Below, piece by piece: positions 52,413 through 64,000 of a stretch of 64,000 nucleotides of DNA. Position 1 is the stretch's first letter. The number at the start of each line of letters is the position of its first letter. This DNA is from Bombardia bombarda (Eukaryota > Ascomycota > Sordariomycetes > Sordariales > Lasiosphaeriaceae): positions 7,091,001 to 7,155,000 of the forward strand of contig JAULSR010000001.1 of assembly GCA_030512295.1 (NCBI GenBank). Direction: 5' to 3'. The notes under the pieces are model-generated. The model saw only the letters and a program-made list of their open reading frames with translations. It was not told the origin of the DNA and did not search any database. The translations under genes and the position numbers were made by a program.

Positions 52413-54175
52413 CTACCACGACACTGAATCCTCTCTCTTGATCCAACTGCGACCAGAGCTTTCTCTTTTTTTGTCCTTCTGCTTGGCCTTTCGCATGAAC
52501 TCCTGGTCAAGATTCTCTCTCCATTCACAGTCGGCAACGAACTCGCACGATTGGCATTTTTCGGCCTCCTCAAGGGCGACCCCTCGCGGCTCCCTCTCCC
52601 CCCGCCACCACTGCATGTCGTCCTTGAGGTACATGTCCAGTATCTCCGGCTCCACAAAATGGGTGTTAACGCAAATGACAGTGCCATTAGTCGGATCGTC
52701 CTCGGATCTTGCGCGATGTCTGTACTCGACGGCTACAATCTGCCCAAGACTGTTGGCCCCCTTTGGAAAGGTAAGCTGTATCTCGAACTTCAGTAAAGAG
52801 AGTAATGCACGAAGGGTGCGGTATTTGAGCGTTTCCGGCGTGCCAAGTGTTGCTGCGTCGTCAAAAATCGGCCCGATCTTTGAAGGAGATGAGGCGGCCG
52901 AGGCATAGTCGGCAGTGTTGGAATCGGTTGTTTCGGTTGTGGATTCGGCGTCAGAGAAAATCTCTCCATAGAGATCACCAATCTGCGCCATAAATCCGTC
53001 GGAAAAGGGGGCGTCTGGGTCCAGGCCATATCGCCCAAAAATGGCTATGTAGTCCAGCTTATCCGAAGCCATTTCCGACAGGAAACGGTGGTAGAGGAAC
53101 AGCTGGATGATGGTGACTCGGACGGCAGTCTTAGATGGCGGGTTCCAGGACCCTCTCGTCTTGACGTCGGTGATGAAGATGGGCCTGTCGCCAGGGGTGC
53201 CGCCGGGAGGAAAATATTCGGTGATCTTTTGGTTTCGTTGGGAACTTTGGGAGCTCTGGCTGCCACGGGTGATGAGGACATCTTCTTCAAGCTCGGGGTC
53301 TGGATTATCATAGCTTAATCCATCAATGACACCGTTGACCAAGTTCCCGTCAACGGTTCCCCAGACTTCCAACTCGCGGGTCAGGCCTGTGTCCCTCAAG
53401 GTGCGCAAGCCACGGATGAGGTTCCATATCCTCACTCCGAAGCGATCCTCGCCTGTCTCAGTGTCGATGGGAACTGTGATATGAACCTCGTCCTCTAGCT
53501 TCTTGTGTATTTTGGTGCCTCCTTTCATGGCCACCGTCCGCGTTCTCCTGCCACCCGGAAGTCTAGTCAGGGTGTAGTAGTATTGCAACTCGCACCATGA
53601 TCCAGCAATAAGGTCGGAAACTGAGAAAGGTTTCCTGGGGAAAGTGCGAAAGCGTATGATGGGTGGTACATTTGTGTCTGATGTCGTCGATGCCGTTCCT
53701 GATCCAGCTTGTGATTCCGAATCAGTCGTTTGAGGGACATCGGAGAGCGCGCGGCTCACTAGTCGCTGCAAGTCAGTTAGACGGATCAAGGGGAGGAGGC
53801 AAAGGGAAGATTACAATCCGGGTAGTTGATGGCGGCGTTTTCGATGTCTGTAGCTGTCGGCAATGACCTTGGCCTTGCCTGGGAATTGTCGTTCGAAGAA
53901 AGGCTGGCAGGGCTATTCTCAGAAGCAGGGGGAGAGAGCCTCCTCCTCTTGCCCGCGAGGCCAACCTCAGACTTGATCTCATGGCGATAGGCAGGTTCTT
54001 CTTCAGGCGAGGATAGATCGGAACTTAGTTCTTGGTCCGATGGCAGTGGAGCTAGTGGGGTTTGTGTCGATTCTATGCCGTCAGCAAGAGCCAGGACCGC
54101 AGCCTCTTCTTCTGCCGTCCAATCGTATCCGTAAGAGTCGCTGCTGGTGTCACTGTCAAAAGCAAAAGAGGCCAT
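52413..54175 (-). CDS. EXO5: Exonuclease V (EXO5/DEM1-type), junction anomaly
   Basis: Single-strand exonuclease with an iron-sulfur cluster, mitochondrial in yeast. Exon 1 (53815-54175) encodes MASFAFDSDTSSDSYGYDWT, an acidic disordered head and a KRRRLSPP basic patch, ending in ENAAINYPD. Exon 2 (52413-53765) holds the nuclease: FSVSDLIAGSWCELQYYYTL (first cluster Cys), KGGTKIHKKLEDEVH, VDGNLVNGVIDGLSYDNPD, PIFITDVKTRG (metal-binding Asp-x-Lys of the PD-(D/E)XK fold), and the last three cluster cysteines in EKCQSCEFVADCEWRE. The 49-base intron has a good branch site and acceptor (CTAACTGACTTGCAG), but the donor leaves exon 1 in phase 1 while exon 2 starts in phase 0. One base too many (or two too few) is present, unlike the other breaks in this window. 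Confidence 0.88.
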
Positions 54176-55501
54176 TCCAGCAATAATTTAGCAGTTCATG
54201 GCAAGCAAATATGTGTTAGAAAGGAAACTATGACTAAGGAGCCAACACGAGCAATCAGTCTGAAGGGAACGGCCAATATTTGGGGCGCTTGGTGTCGTCA
54301 CTTTCAACTTCCCTAGGCTGTCGCGACTTTCCCCGCTAATTTACTCGTCGTGTCCCAGCCAGTTCACGTGCTCACGTGAGCGCCCAGCCCATTAGGCACT
54401 TTTCCCTCTCAGGGGGAGCCTAGCGTCCAATACTTGGCAAGCCACAGCGGGACAGGGCGGTTTGCGTACCACCCCCGCTGTCACCCCCCATCATGTTCCC
54501 GTCTTCAACAAGAAACGAGAGCCGAGCCACCTCATCTCAACTCATGCACTCACAACAGGCTGACAGACGTTTATTTCCAACAGGTACATGTCGTCTCGAG
54601 GTCGTCGACCAGTTGACGAGATCAATCAGATGGGTTGATGCCGTCATTTACTATCTATCTTACTTAGATCACCGAAGCCTTTAGGTATTCCCAGCATCGT
54701 CCCCGCTGGTCCATTTCCATATTGTATTATTCTTGGTATCTATTTATGGTTACTACGTGTATCTCTGGCTACTACGTATCCGCCTCGCCAGGCGAATGGA
54801 TGCAAGTCTCTGAGCTGCAGTATTGTTCCTGCTTCCCGCACCCTGGCACGCCGGATCAGTCAGGGCATGGTCAGAACAAGTGAAGGCCTCCAATGAGACC
54901 ATTCAGAGCTCATCACAATTGTCTATGCATCTCATCTCAAGGCCTTGATATTCTGTTCTTTGGGAACAGTTCGAGCCACCTAGATCACCTCCCCTCCCCT
55001 CCACCCTAAACTTTCCAATTCTAGTGCCTGGCGCTGCATCGCGTCAACCTGCGGCACATCCTCCACTCACAGAGGGCAGACAGTCCAAGTGTTACGCAAG
55101 CTGCCCTCTGGTTCCATTCCCCTTTCAGACACGAGGGCTCCAACAGGGGTCTCCAGGGACCTTCAGGGGCACAAGCGCTGCATCTGAGCGGCATCAGCCC
55201 CAAGCCACCAGCCAGAAACAGCATCGACATGCCCACCAGCTCGTTCAACATCGCTGTCCTTTTGAGAAGGCATCCAAATAGATACCGGATGCCTTGGAAG
55301 GTAAAATGGCTATAAATCCGCAGCCGGATGGCAGATCTACATTTCATATCCATTGACTGCTATTTCTATCCTCGTTCTCTATACTTCTTTCCTTCACTGT
55401 GTCGCTGCACTCTGGTCAAATGATTCGCCGCTTCTGTGCTGTGCCCAATTAATCACGAAAGCTTAATCAAACCAAAACACCTCTCAGTCCCAAGTAGCAC
55501 T
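54176..55501. other. Divergent intergenic region
   Basis: No gene seen in 1.3 kb between the divergent exonuclease V and F-box genes. Confidence 0.4.
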
Positions 55502-56173
55502 ATGACGTCGCTTTTCCGGCAGTTGCCCTTTGGCAAAATCCCCGGGTCAGCAATTCCGAGGCCAGTAGCTCCGACACCATCAACAGCAACAACCACAACA
55601 CCACCAACACCAATCGATACAGATGACCCCACCACGGAGCCGGAGCCGACAACAACGGGCCGCCGCCGCAGCCTCTCTCTTCTCACCCTGCCGCCCGAGA
55701 TCCAGCTCATGATCTCCCAGCAGCTCATCTACCCCGACGCCCTCTCGCTCAAGCACACAAACCGCTACTTCTACAGATTCGTCGACACGGGCGTCAAGCT
55801 CAAGATCGACTGGCTGATCAAGCGCCGCCGGCTGCACCTGGAATGTCCAAACAACCAGCGCTGCGACCTGGGCAGTGACCTGAGATTCTGCAGAGGCAGC
55901 GTCCGGTACGCATGAGTTTATATACCAAGATGGGTCACTGGTGCTAACTAACATCTGTGCAGACTTCTCATGGAGCGACGGAGAGAGCACATGGAGTGCG
56001 AGTCGCGACCTGGTCTTGGCTGTCTCATCTATGGAACTAGCACATGTACGCACCGTCGCAAGCTTAGCATGCGACTGAGGAGATGGCTTGGCATTCGCTT
56101 CACCATTGAGATATGGCGGGTGCTGCTTGCCTTGGTGCCTATAGTGGTCGCCTGGTTGTGCTTGGCCGGCTAG
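55502..56173 (+). CDS. F-box-like protein with C-terminal membrane segment
   Basis: Exons 55502-55905 and 55963-56173 give 204 residues. After a Thr/Pro-rich head comes the F-box: LLTLPPEIQLMISQQLIYPD followed by ALSLKHTNRYFYRFVD, the usual Leu-Pro-Pro-Glu-Ile start and Leu...Asn-Arg-x-Phe helix. F-box proteins link substrates to SCF ubiquitin ligases. A Cys-containing segment follows (LECPNNQRCDLG). The C-terminus is a membrane helix, IWRVLLALVPIVVAWLCLAG, ending at the stop, so the protein would be tail-anchored. The intron ends CTAACTAACATCTGTGCAG and is phase 2. Target unknown. Confidence 0.8.
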
Positions 56174-57059
56174 GTCGTTTATGCGAAGAAGCTATGTTCA
56201 TAATAACAGACATAATCAAACACGAGCATGGGAACAGGCGATGAAGCTTTGAATGTGCTACCTGCCATGTTGTCCCGAGTTTCATGAGATTAATCAATTG
56301 ATGGATCACACTCTAGATAGGAATAAGCCCGCCCTACTAATACTATATATAGATGCATGCTACCTACGAATGGTCACCACCGTGATCGAATCACGATAGC
56401 CGATGAAGCTTCTTGGTACCAGGCAAGATTCCATGGGACTCCATTCGCAACATCAGTTACCTGGGACGCCAACAGTGGACATTCGGGAGCCTACGAGAGA
56501 AATCTCCCAAATGAAAGAACATATATGTATTGAAAACCATGAGAGATCACAGGCCCCACTGGTTTGTATTTTTCCTCCCTTTAAAGTTGATCATCCATAA
56601 CCAGTCGCCATGTACAAGAATACTTATAAGGTAACTAAGGCAATTTTGAATGAAATGTGTAGAATAGTAGGGTCATGTCAACACCCACCGAATTAAAGTG
56701 CCATGCCATTATACCCGATCACAATTGAGGAACACTATAGTCAAGGTAGCACAAACAAGTCACGGATTGCTTCGTATGGGGGTGCTCGTTGAGGTGAAGG
56801 ACGCACAAGGTGCAAATCAAATGCAGTGGGGATAGTATCCAGCGGCAAAAGAAAGATGCTGACAGCAGACATGATCAGCGATATATACATAGGTGACTGA
56901 GCTTTTGAGAAGTTGAAACTATTATTACTTTTCGTAGATATCATACAGTCCTCTATGCTCTATTGATTTGATTGCGTACTAACAAAAGTCGCTTTTCATC
57001 GCATAAACAGCCAAAATACGCATCCAAAGAATCTCTCATACACATCAACCAAACCCAAA
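56174..57059. other. Convergent intergenic region
   Basis: AT-rich, no gene seen; lies between the 3' ends of the F-box gene and ALG9. Confidence 0.4.
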
Positions 57060-58857
57060 TCACCGCTTCTGCTGCAACAAGCAGTGATGTCCCCACTTCC
57101 GCCTGAACCTCTCCGGCACAACATCCAAATCAGGAAGCCACAGCGCCCTGGCCAAGAAGGGAGTGTTCGCGGCGTCCAGAAACGGCACGCACTTCACCTC
57201 CTCCCAACGCTTAGTGTCGGCAACGTAATCAGGCTCGTTCGGCGGCGGCGCCCACCCCAGGCTCTTCTGCTGCTCCGGATACTGCGTGTCGACGAGGAAC
57301 GAGCACGTCTTCAGATCGACGTACTTGCCCAGGTCCTCCTCATTGCGGCCGTTCAGACCCAGCGTGGGCAGCCAGGTGCCGCTCCAGAAGCCGAAGCCGG
57401 TGCGCGCCTCCGAGAACTCGCCCGGTAGCAGGCCGCGGAACTCGGAGCGGACAAACTTGGCGTGCATGTCCCGCGGCAAAAAGTACGAGCTCGGGAAGCG
57501 GTACCACTCCTTTCCGAAGCAGACGCTGTCGCCTGGCCCGCCGACCGAGCTCAGGGGGTCGTAGAGGGCCAGCGGGGCGTGGTAGCCCGAGTAGAGGCCC
57601 CAGATGCGGGCGAGGCCAATGTCGACGGAGAGGAGCAGGGCCGCCGCCACGACGAGCAGCTTGAGCTTGGCGGGGATCTTGCCGACCAGGCTGGTTGGGC
57701 CGGCGTTGCCGAAGGCGCCGAGGACGATGTGCAGGGCCAGCGCTGCGTTGAGGGCGAGGAAGGGGTAGGCTGGGTACATGAAGCGCTCTTCTTTGTGCGG
57801 CTGCAGCGAGAAGATGGCGAGCCACATGTAGAAAGGCGTGAGGAAGACCAGCGTGCGCAGACCGGACTGGAAGGTCTCGGTTGATTTGGTGAAGGTTTTT
57901 TGCAGCGCGAAAAGGGGCATGGACAAGAGCGCGAGGACGAACCAGACGTTGAAGTTCAGCGCGAGGTTCTTGAAGTAGAAATGCCATGGTTCGGTTCCGT
58001 ACAGTTCGGGACCGCCGGTGGATGAGAAGATGTTGTACTTGACAATGTTCCACGAGACGATCTCAGCCTTTTTGTAAAAGAAGGAGTTGATGGCCATGTC
58101 AAAGAACTGCATTGGATTAGCGCTTGTGATGCAAGCTAAGAATTGGGGGCCAGGGGTTATCGTAGGAACTCTAACATACGATCAAAACAAGAGCAGAGAC
58201 GGCGCCGCGCACGAGACGGATGATGGCCTCAAAGAATCGCTCCTTATCGCTGAACATGGCGAAGAAGGCCTCCTCGAGCACAAAGGGGGCGCAGAGAGCA
58301 GCAGCAAAGGGCCATCCGAATATGCCACCTACGGCAAACCAAAACATGCCCTGCGAGGTCTTGATGCCGCCACGCCAGTTCATGAAGGCGGCGGCGCCCA
58401 GCATGCCCATGTACATGGCGAAGCTCGAGGGCAGGAACGCGGCGCTGGAGTGGAAGTTGCCAGGACTGAAGACGAGAGCCATGATGAAGAAGAGGCCGAC
58501 GCGCGGGTTGAGGGCCAAGCAGACGGCCCTCCACATCAGCGTCTGGCAGAAGGCGCAGGCCAAGGCCAGGATGTAGCGGACAAAGTAAAACTCGGCGACC
58601 TTGTCGGAGCGCGGGAGGAGCCTGCGGAAGTTGGCTACGACGGCGTGGAAGGCGATGTACAGCCAGCTCCGGATGGCATAGTCGGGAGAGTACTCCCACG
58701 TCTGCAGTCCGTAGCCATGGCTGAGGTAGTGGGTTGGCTCCCAGTAGTTGAAGGTCTCGTCGCAGTCCTGGATAGGGGCGAAGAGGGCGGCGAGGACGTT
58801 GGCGGCGAGGAAGATGTAGAAGGCCGAGATGGGCTCGATCGCGTATGCGTTCTTCAT
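57060..58857 (-). CDS. ALG9: ALG9-type alpha-1,2-mannosyltransferase
   Basis: ER-membrane glycosyltransferase (GT22) that adds two alpha-1,2 mannoses from dolichol-phosphate mannose to the lipid-linked N-glycan precursor. Exons 58180-58857 and 57060-58106, 574 residues. The first luminal loop has the family signature QDCDETFNYWEPTHYLSHG, with the acidic residues of the active site, followed by GLQTWEYSPDYAIRSWLY. Membrane segments are spread through exon 1 and the start of exon 2 (KNLALNFNVWFVLALLSMPL, TLVFLTPFYMWLAIFSL). The second signature is QPHKEERFMYPAYPFLALNA. A soluble C-terminal part ends WLPDLDVVPERFRRKWGHHC. ALG9 rather than ALG12 or GPI mannosyltransferases is preferred from the NYWEPTHYL loop. 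Its start faces NAF1 about 1 kb away. Confidence 0.92.
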
Positions 58858-59896
58858 GGCGCTGGAGAGAGGGGGGTGGGTTGAGGTTAGCTAAGATGTC
58901 GAATGGCTAAGGATGGTTCTGTCTGGACGGATGTTGTTCCATGTTTCTCTTTATCTTTTCCTTTCTCTTTCAGCTCGAGTAGGCATCGCGGACTGTTGCT
59001 TACTTCTTTCTGGCATGCTTCGCCGACGGAGCCTTCTTTTGCGCAGCTTTCGGAGGCATTGTCGTCGCAAATCGATAGCTCTTCCCAAGTCGACCTAGTA
59101 GCTGCCTCAACAAGAGACCATTCGAGGAAACGTCCAACGCGTTGTGGGTAACGGCTCGCCGGGTGAGGTGAGGTAACGGGAGGCAGGTACCTTACCTTTG
59201 GGTAGCGAGTGACGACGATGGGACCGAGAAGCTACCTTAGGAATGTTACTACCTACGGATACCAAGGATGGAATAAGGTTGAGGTGGCCTGGTGGCGTCA
59301 CTGGGCCAAAGCACCTAACCCCTGGAAAGCCGCCCCAGCAAGCCTGAGCTCCAGTTCCTTCCATCACTGCCAAACGGGCGGCACGCAGCCTTTCACATAG
59401 AAGCCATCCGCCTTGTCCTAAACCAGGCTTAGCGTTCCCGCCCACCACCCTGTCCAACCCTGCCAATCCTGCAGCTCAACCCCACTAACCCTCCTTAGCT
59501 TTCCACTTTGGGGTGCTAAATTTTCGGATTCGGCTCATGAATCCAGAACTCACAGCTGCAACTTATTTTTCTTCCCTTCTCCAGATCGTTGTTGAACCGC
59601 GCCGTTACCCAACAGCATCAGATCAACGTCTATTAGTTTCATTTTTCCCTAGAAACGATTCTCCGCCCCAAGTCTATATATATCCTGATCAAGGGATCTA
59701 TTAGAGCTCTCGATTCGACCCCCATCACCGGAAGCAACACTTTCACTCTTTCATCTGCACGCTCAAGACTTTCATCTTAGGCTGTATCTCACCATCACAT
59801 CTACCCCACCAAATCAAGAAGACCTTGCCCTACCTATATACCCAACGAACTTGTTGTGCCACTATCAGTGTCATTTACCCTTTAGTGCTTCACACC
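58858..59896. promoter_or_regulatory. Divergent promoter between ALG9 and NAF1
   Basis: 1.04 kb between the two start codons, no gene inside. A TATA-like stretch (CTATATATATCC, about 59681-59692) lies about 205-215 bases before the NAF1 ATG. Confidence 0.45.
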
Positions 59897-61927
59897 ATGG
59901 CGGGGAACCCATTCCAGATCCCTGGCCTCGACCAAGCCCTGTCCGACGACCGTTATCCCGTCCTCAAGACTCTCGCGCCCGACCTGCTTGCTGCTGCCGC
60001 CAGCGTTTACGGAAATGATTTTGAAGAAATTGTCAAGCAATTGTCACCAAACGTTGGGCCCACTGTGGTCTCGTCCACTTCATCCGACGGCGTGTCAAAC
60101 GAGCCTTCTGCTATGACCTTGATACACCAGGACGATGCCATGGATGTCGATAATAAACAGCAGACCGTCAAGCAAGAGCCCAGCCACGGTGTCTCAGAGG
60201 ACATTAGCATGACTGGCCATGATGGCACTCACCAGACCTTAGCCACATCATCAGGAGTGGCGAATGAAGAACAAAGTTCAATGCTGGATGCCTTCCCAAC
60301 CCCAGATGTAACACATGCCCTGGAGGCTGCTCTTGACGGCATGCTATCTGCGGCCTTCAAAGAAAATGAAGCCGAGGTCAAGGAAGAAGAAGCCGACCAC
60401 AAGACAGAGGAAGATGACGCCAACCAGTGGGAGGCCGACAGCTCTCCGTACGAATCCTCAAGTTCGGATAGCTCGGACTCGTCAGACGATGACTCCGACG
60501 ATGATTCAGAAGCCGGCGGCAGTCATCCCATTCTTGGACTGGAAGAGACCGTCCGACTCCTCATGGAACAGGCTGCTAGTGATGGTGAGGGAGATGGCGA
60601 GGGCGGTCCGGGTAGAAGTGGCAGAGGCCCTATCGCTCCTTTACGAACCAAGAATGAGCTACCAGAAGAAGCTCCCCCAAAGCCAGATATTGTCATTGGT
60701 GCAGACGAGAAGATCGAAATTCTCGGCCACGTTTTGAACATTGTCGGCACGGTTGTAGTTGTTCATTCTAACAACCCTGGTGAAGTCCAAGTACTCGACC
60801 TGGGATCAGTGCTTTGCAAGGAGGACCGAACTGTGGTTGGAGCCCTAGCTGACACGTTCGGCACTGTTAAGAACCCTTACTACACAGTTGGCTTTAAATC
60901 GGAGGACGAGATTAAGGAGCTTGGCCTGGAGAAAAACACAGCCATCTATTACTGTCCTGGACGATCTAACTACGCCCTTACTGGACCGTTAAAGGTTCAA
61001 AAGGGCACAGATGCAAGCAACATTCATGACGAAGAGGTTCCTGCCGAAGATGCTGAATTCTCGGACGATGAGAAGGAGATTCAACACAAGAAGGCTCTTA
61101 AAATGAGAAAGCGAGGTGGAAGAGCCGCCCGAGGAGGCCGTGGGGACTTTGCTACATACTCTCAGCCTCCTTCTAACAACAATGCTGCTAGCACATCGCT
61201 GCCTTATGAAGAAGAGGATGGCTCATACAAGACTCTTTCTCGACCACAGACATTTGCCCAGGGTCTTTCCTTGCCTCCCAGGCCTGAGACGAGTTTTAAC
61301 CCAGCACGCGGTGGAGGCGGATATAGCCGTGGCCCTCGTGGAGGCTCTCGCGGAGCTCCTCGCGGAGCCCCTCGCGGCCAACGTGGTAATTCCAGAGGAG
61401 GCGCTTACGGAAATCACGCACAGTCGTCGCAACCTGCGTATGCGCCAAAGTCGCCGCAGAATCCCCATCTGCCGCCTCCCCCCTATGGTGCCCAGGCTCA
61501 ACCCTCTTTCCAGCCACCGGCACATGTAAGCCAGTGGCCGCCGGCGCCTATGCAGTTCCCTCCAGCGCCATACGCCCAGCAGCCGGGACAGTCACAACCC
61601 GCCGCCTCGCACCAAGTGCCAAGCCCGTACGCCTTCAACCAAGCGGCGTTCTCCAACTCGTACCAGCCATCGGGGCCAATGGCCAACTTCCCGATTCCGC
61701 CTCCAAACTGGACAGGTCCTATCCCGGGGCTGATGCAATTTGGCGGCTTCCAGAACCCGGGGTTCCAGCACGGTGGACAACAGCCCTACCAGCCCCCTCA
61801 CCAACCTACTCATCAGGCACCTCACCAGGGCGGCCCTCACCAGACGCCCCATCAGCCACAGCCTCCGCAGGGCAACATGGGACAGTATCGGCCGCCGCAA
61901 AACTCGTACGGACAGGGACGTCCGTAG
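59897..61927 (+). CDS. NAF1: H/ACA RNP assembly factor NAF1
   Basis: An intronless 676-residue nuclear factor that binds Cbf5 and chaperones H/ACA snoRNP assembly before exchange for Gar1. The start is MAGNPFQIPGLDQALSDDRY. The middle is acidic and Ser-rich (SSSDSSDSSDDDSDDDSEAG). The Gar1/Naf1 beta-barrel is at residues about 270-380: EKIEILGHVLNIVGTVVVV, VLDLGSVLCKEDRTVVGALA, DTFGTVKNPYYTVGF and KNTAIYYCPGRSNYAL. A basic RGG-type region follows (GRAARGGRG, then GGSRGAPRGAPRGQRGNSRG), and the C-terminus is Pro/Gln-rich with repeated PHQ units (PYQPPHQPTHQAPHQGG). The ATG at 59897 is the first in frame. Codon use is less GC-biased than in neighbouring genes. Confidence 0.93.
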   Translation: MAGNPFQIPGLDQALSDDRYPVLKTLAPDLLAAAASVYGNDFEEIVKQLSPNVGPTVVSSTSSDGVSNEPSAMTLIHQDDAMDVDNKQQTVKQEPSHGVSEDISMTGHDGTHQTLATSSGVANEEQSSMLDAFPTPDVTHALEAALDGMLSAAFKENEAEVKEEEADHKTEEDDANQWEADSSPYESSSSDSSDSSDDDSDDDSEAGGSHPILGLEETVRLLMEQAASDGEGDGEGGPGRSGRGPIAPLRTKNELPEEAPPKPDIVIGADEKIEILGHVLNIVGTVVVVHSNNPGEVQVLDLGSVLCKEDRTVVGALADTFGTVKNPYYTVGFKSEDEIKELGLEKNTAIYYCPGRSNYALTGPLKVQKGTDASNIHDEEVPAEDAEFSDDEKEIQHKKALKMRKRGGRAARGGRGDFATYSQPPSNNNAASTSLPYEEEDGSYKTLSRPQTFAQGLSLPPRPETSFNPARGGGGYSRGPRGGSRGAPRGAPRGQRGNSRGGAYGNHAQSSQPAYAPKSPQNPHLPPPPYGAQAQPSFQPPAHVSQWPPAPMQFPPAPYAQQPGQSQPAASHQVPSPYAFNQAAFSNSYQPSGPMANFPIPPPNWTGPIPGLMQFGGFQNPGFQHGGQQPYQPPHQPTHQAPHQGGPHQTPHQPQPPQGNMGQYRPPQNSYGQGRP

Positions 61928-64000
61928 AGCTCGGCGTCTCGCGGATGAGCCAGCGGCAGCGGCAATCATACCCGGCGCGGGCGAAGCATAGGAAGAAGGG
62001 ACCGTCCCTAGTGCCACTCAACCAGGAGCAGTAGTAACTCCACCCAGCGCAAGCGAGGCCCAGCCCGCCCTCGCTCACTACTGCCGCGCTAGCCAACGGT
62101 CGGCTTCATTGCCAGTCCCGTGGCAGAAACCCGGGCGGTGCCCAAGACGATCAAGAATGAGGAAGAGAAGGAATGAGGAGAACGAGGAACGGCAGCGGCA
62201 GTTTTTCGGTCGCCAAAGGGGCTGTTCATTGGGAGGGATAGATGAACGAGCACTTGGATCGGCGTTTCGTTTTCTGGCTTTGTTATCTTGCCTTCGGGAG
62301 TAATCCCGCAAAGACACTTGCCCTGGTTCATTGCTGAACAAAAATTGGTATGCCCCATAAACTATGTCATTCGGTAACTATATGTATATATGGGTAGCAT
62401 GGTTCTAATTTGTAGAAACAGGCACAATTGAAACTACAATACCAATGCCGGCTCTCATTTGAGATATGGACGATACCTATCGTGACAATTCTAAGATGTG
62501 TTCACAGATAAGATCCGTACATCCCTTTAACCATCCGTTGATAGACTGTCGTCCCCCCCCCCGGTTAAGGATAAAGGGTTACCAATCAGCTCGTCCTAGT
62601 TATTATCTGGTGCTGCCGCCACCACAAGCCTAGGCACATGGGTATGTGCGTTCGTATCTTTCCTTCCGCCCTATGGTGTCGCTGGCCGTTCTTTATTTGC
62701 ATAAACGAGAGAGAGCCATTTATCATTTTGAGATGGCGCAACGACTCGCCTTTTTCCAGCTAGAGTTCATCCATAGATTCTGGAAGAAAACTCCTTAAAA
62801 TCGGCATCAAATGCCACGGCTAAGAATCTATCAACCTAGACCTACTCGGCCTTTCTCTCCAGCAGTGCGTATATCTTTATCATTACATCAAACCTCTATA
62901 AACTGGTCCGGATTTATCTGCGTGTAGGGCAGCAAGGTTCAGCTGCATCATCGCAATGTGCTTCAACTCGTCGTAGTAGAGGTATGTAGAAACAGATATC
63001 GTCTTTAGTTGACCATTACCACAGGCGTGAAAAGACTGGAATGTCAGTCTTAGGTATAGAGTTGCGTTTGCTTCGACGTGCTTTCCACGCCAAAGAGCTA
63101 GAGTAGGAAAGACGCTCCAACTTCTTTAATGAGCTTACAACTTGAAGTTGAAGTCACAACAGCAATCAACAATACTCTAGGTCTTGGTCTTCACGGACCT
63201 CGCTTATAAAAATATCGGGGCTTTGATAAGGAATCGGTTATTGACCCAACTGGAGTTCAGGCCAGGGCCGGGAGCAACCCATACCCATGGCGGAACCGGC
63301 GCGGAACCAGGGCGGCGGAAATTTGCAAGCAAAGCTGACTGTGCGGTCTGGGGTTTCATTGCCTTTCAGCGGTTATCAGCTCATGGATAAATGCTCATTG
63401 CATGGAATATGTCTACTAATAGAAACAGGCACTGGTCAGAATTTTGTCCTCAAAACTTTTCCAAGTTAGGCACGCACGTACTGTAGTGTGCGAATAAACT
63501 TGACCGCTGTGGGTGTGTGGGATATGGGATGGGGATGGGACATTCTTTAACAGCAGACTATTCTCTAGTCCAGTCTCTACCCCATCTAAGGCAGTCTATC
63601 TTCTCTACGTGCTGTGGGTTTGGTCATGTTGTGTTTTAGAGCTTTTAGACACGCAGGGCCGGGCGGGCCTTGTTTGGTGCGGCTTCAGAATCGTGAGAGT
63701 GGAGTGTGTGGTGGAATCAAGTCAGGAATGGAAAACGGGAGGCTAAAGTTTCGATTTCTCTGGGCTTTGCTTTTTGGGTGAACCCCGCACCCGCGCCTGC
63801 GCCTGAGTCCGCAAATGGCGCCCGCCACCCCATGTCGCTTCCGCTTTTTCTGTTCGCTTCTCGCCGTTATATTAACGCGCTAGGAGTCAATGCAGCGCTG
63901 AACATGTTGTTCTTGGGCCGTTCTTCACGTGTTTCTGCTCTTCGTTTATTCTTGCTCTATCAAGTGCTTGGAATAAACCGTAGCGGAGAGTGCCAGCGGT
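61928..64000. other. Non-coding to the window end
   Basis: 2 kb without a supported gene. Includes the NAF1 3' region and a 10-base C run at 62553-62562. The last 200 bases could be the promoter of a gene outside the window. Confidence 0.4.

Overview
The window is nuclear DNA from a filamentous ascomycete (Pezizomycotina, most likely a Sordariomycete). The evidence is GC-rich coding sequence, about 28 mostly single-copy fungal genes on both strands, short introns (mostly 46 to 110 bases, with GTAAGT/GTATGT-type donors and CTAAC/CTGAC branch sites just before the acceptor), and GPI-anchored wall proteins, an F-box protein, a BTB protein and an MFS permease typical of that group. No tRNA, rRNA, CRISPR array, intact transposon or virus was found.

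Layout. 0.5-7.5 kb: a Kre9/Knh1-like GPI wall protein, a small Ala/Pro-rich protein, an S-adenosylmethionine methyltransferase carrying a 5-bp duplication, and a FAR1/WRKY-type DNA-binding protein derived from a Mutator-like transposase. 7.5-13.5 kb is accessory and decayed: a 55-codon relic of the plasma-membrane H+-ATPase with an in-frame stop, the C-terminal remnant of an ankyrin/NACHT-type protein, a Rossmann-like methyltransferase, an interferon-induced 6-16 (IFI6/ISG12) family gene, and a 51-residue membrane peptide. 14-33 kb: ESF1, a proline-rich membrane protein, a cupredoxin-like GPI protein, the mitochondrial AAA ATPase AFG1, a DUF1295-type membrane protein, a secreted M28 aminopeptidase and a two-HKD phospholipase D. 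33.7-42.2 kb: a broken ankyrin gene, a membrane protein, an 86-residue protein, a BTB protein and an 11-exon Dal5/Tna1-type permease. 42.8-62 kb: LYC1-like acetyltransferase, CCT1, prolyl-tRNA synthetase, a GPI-anchored protein, exonuclease V, an F-box protein, ALG9 and NAF1. The last 2 kb shows no gene.

Functionally the window is housekeeping for ribosome biogenesis and protein synthesis (ESF1, NAF1, prolyl-tRNA synthetase, CCT1), N-glycosylation and wall surface (ALG9, three GPI or secreted proteins), mitochondrial quality control (AFG1) and nitrogen/amino-acid use (aminopeptidase, permease, LYC1). CCT1 and prolyl-tRNA synthetase share a 502-bp divergent promoter; ALG9 and NAF1 share a 1.04-kb one.

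The most consequential observation is that seven genes, including the essential prolyl-tRNA synthetase, are each out of frame by exactly one missing base, and each can be restored by one more C or G in a C/G run of 4-6 bases. This looks like homopolymer under-calling in the assembly. Other gene breaks do not fit that pattern (methyltransferase duplication, ATPase relic, ankyrin gene) and are better candidates for real biology.
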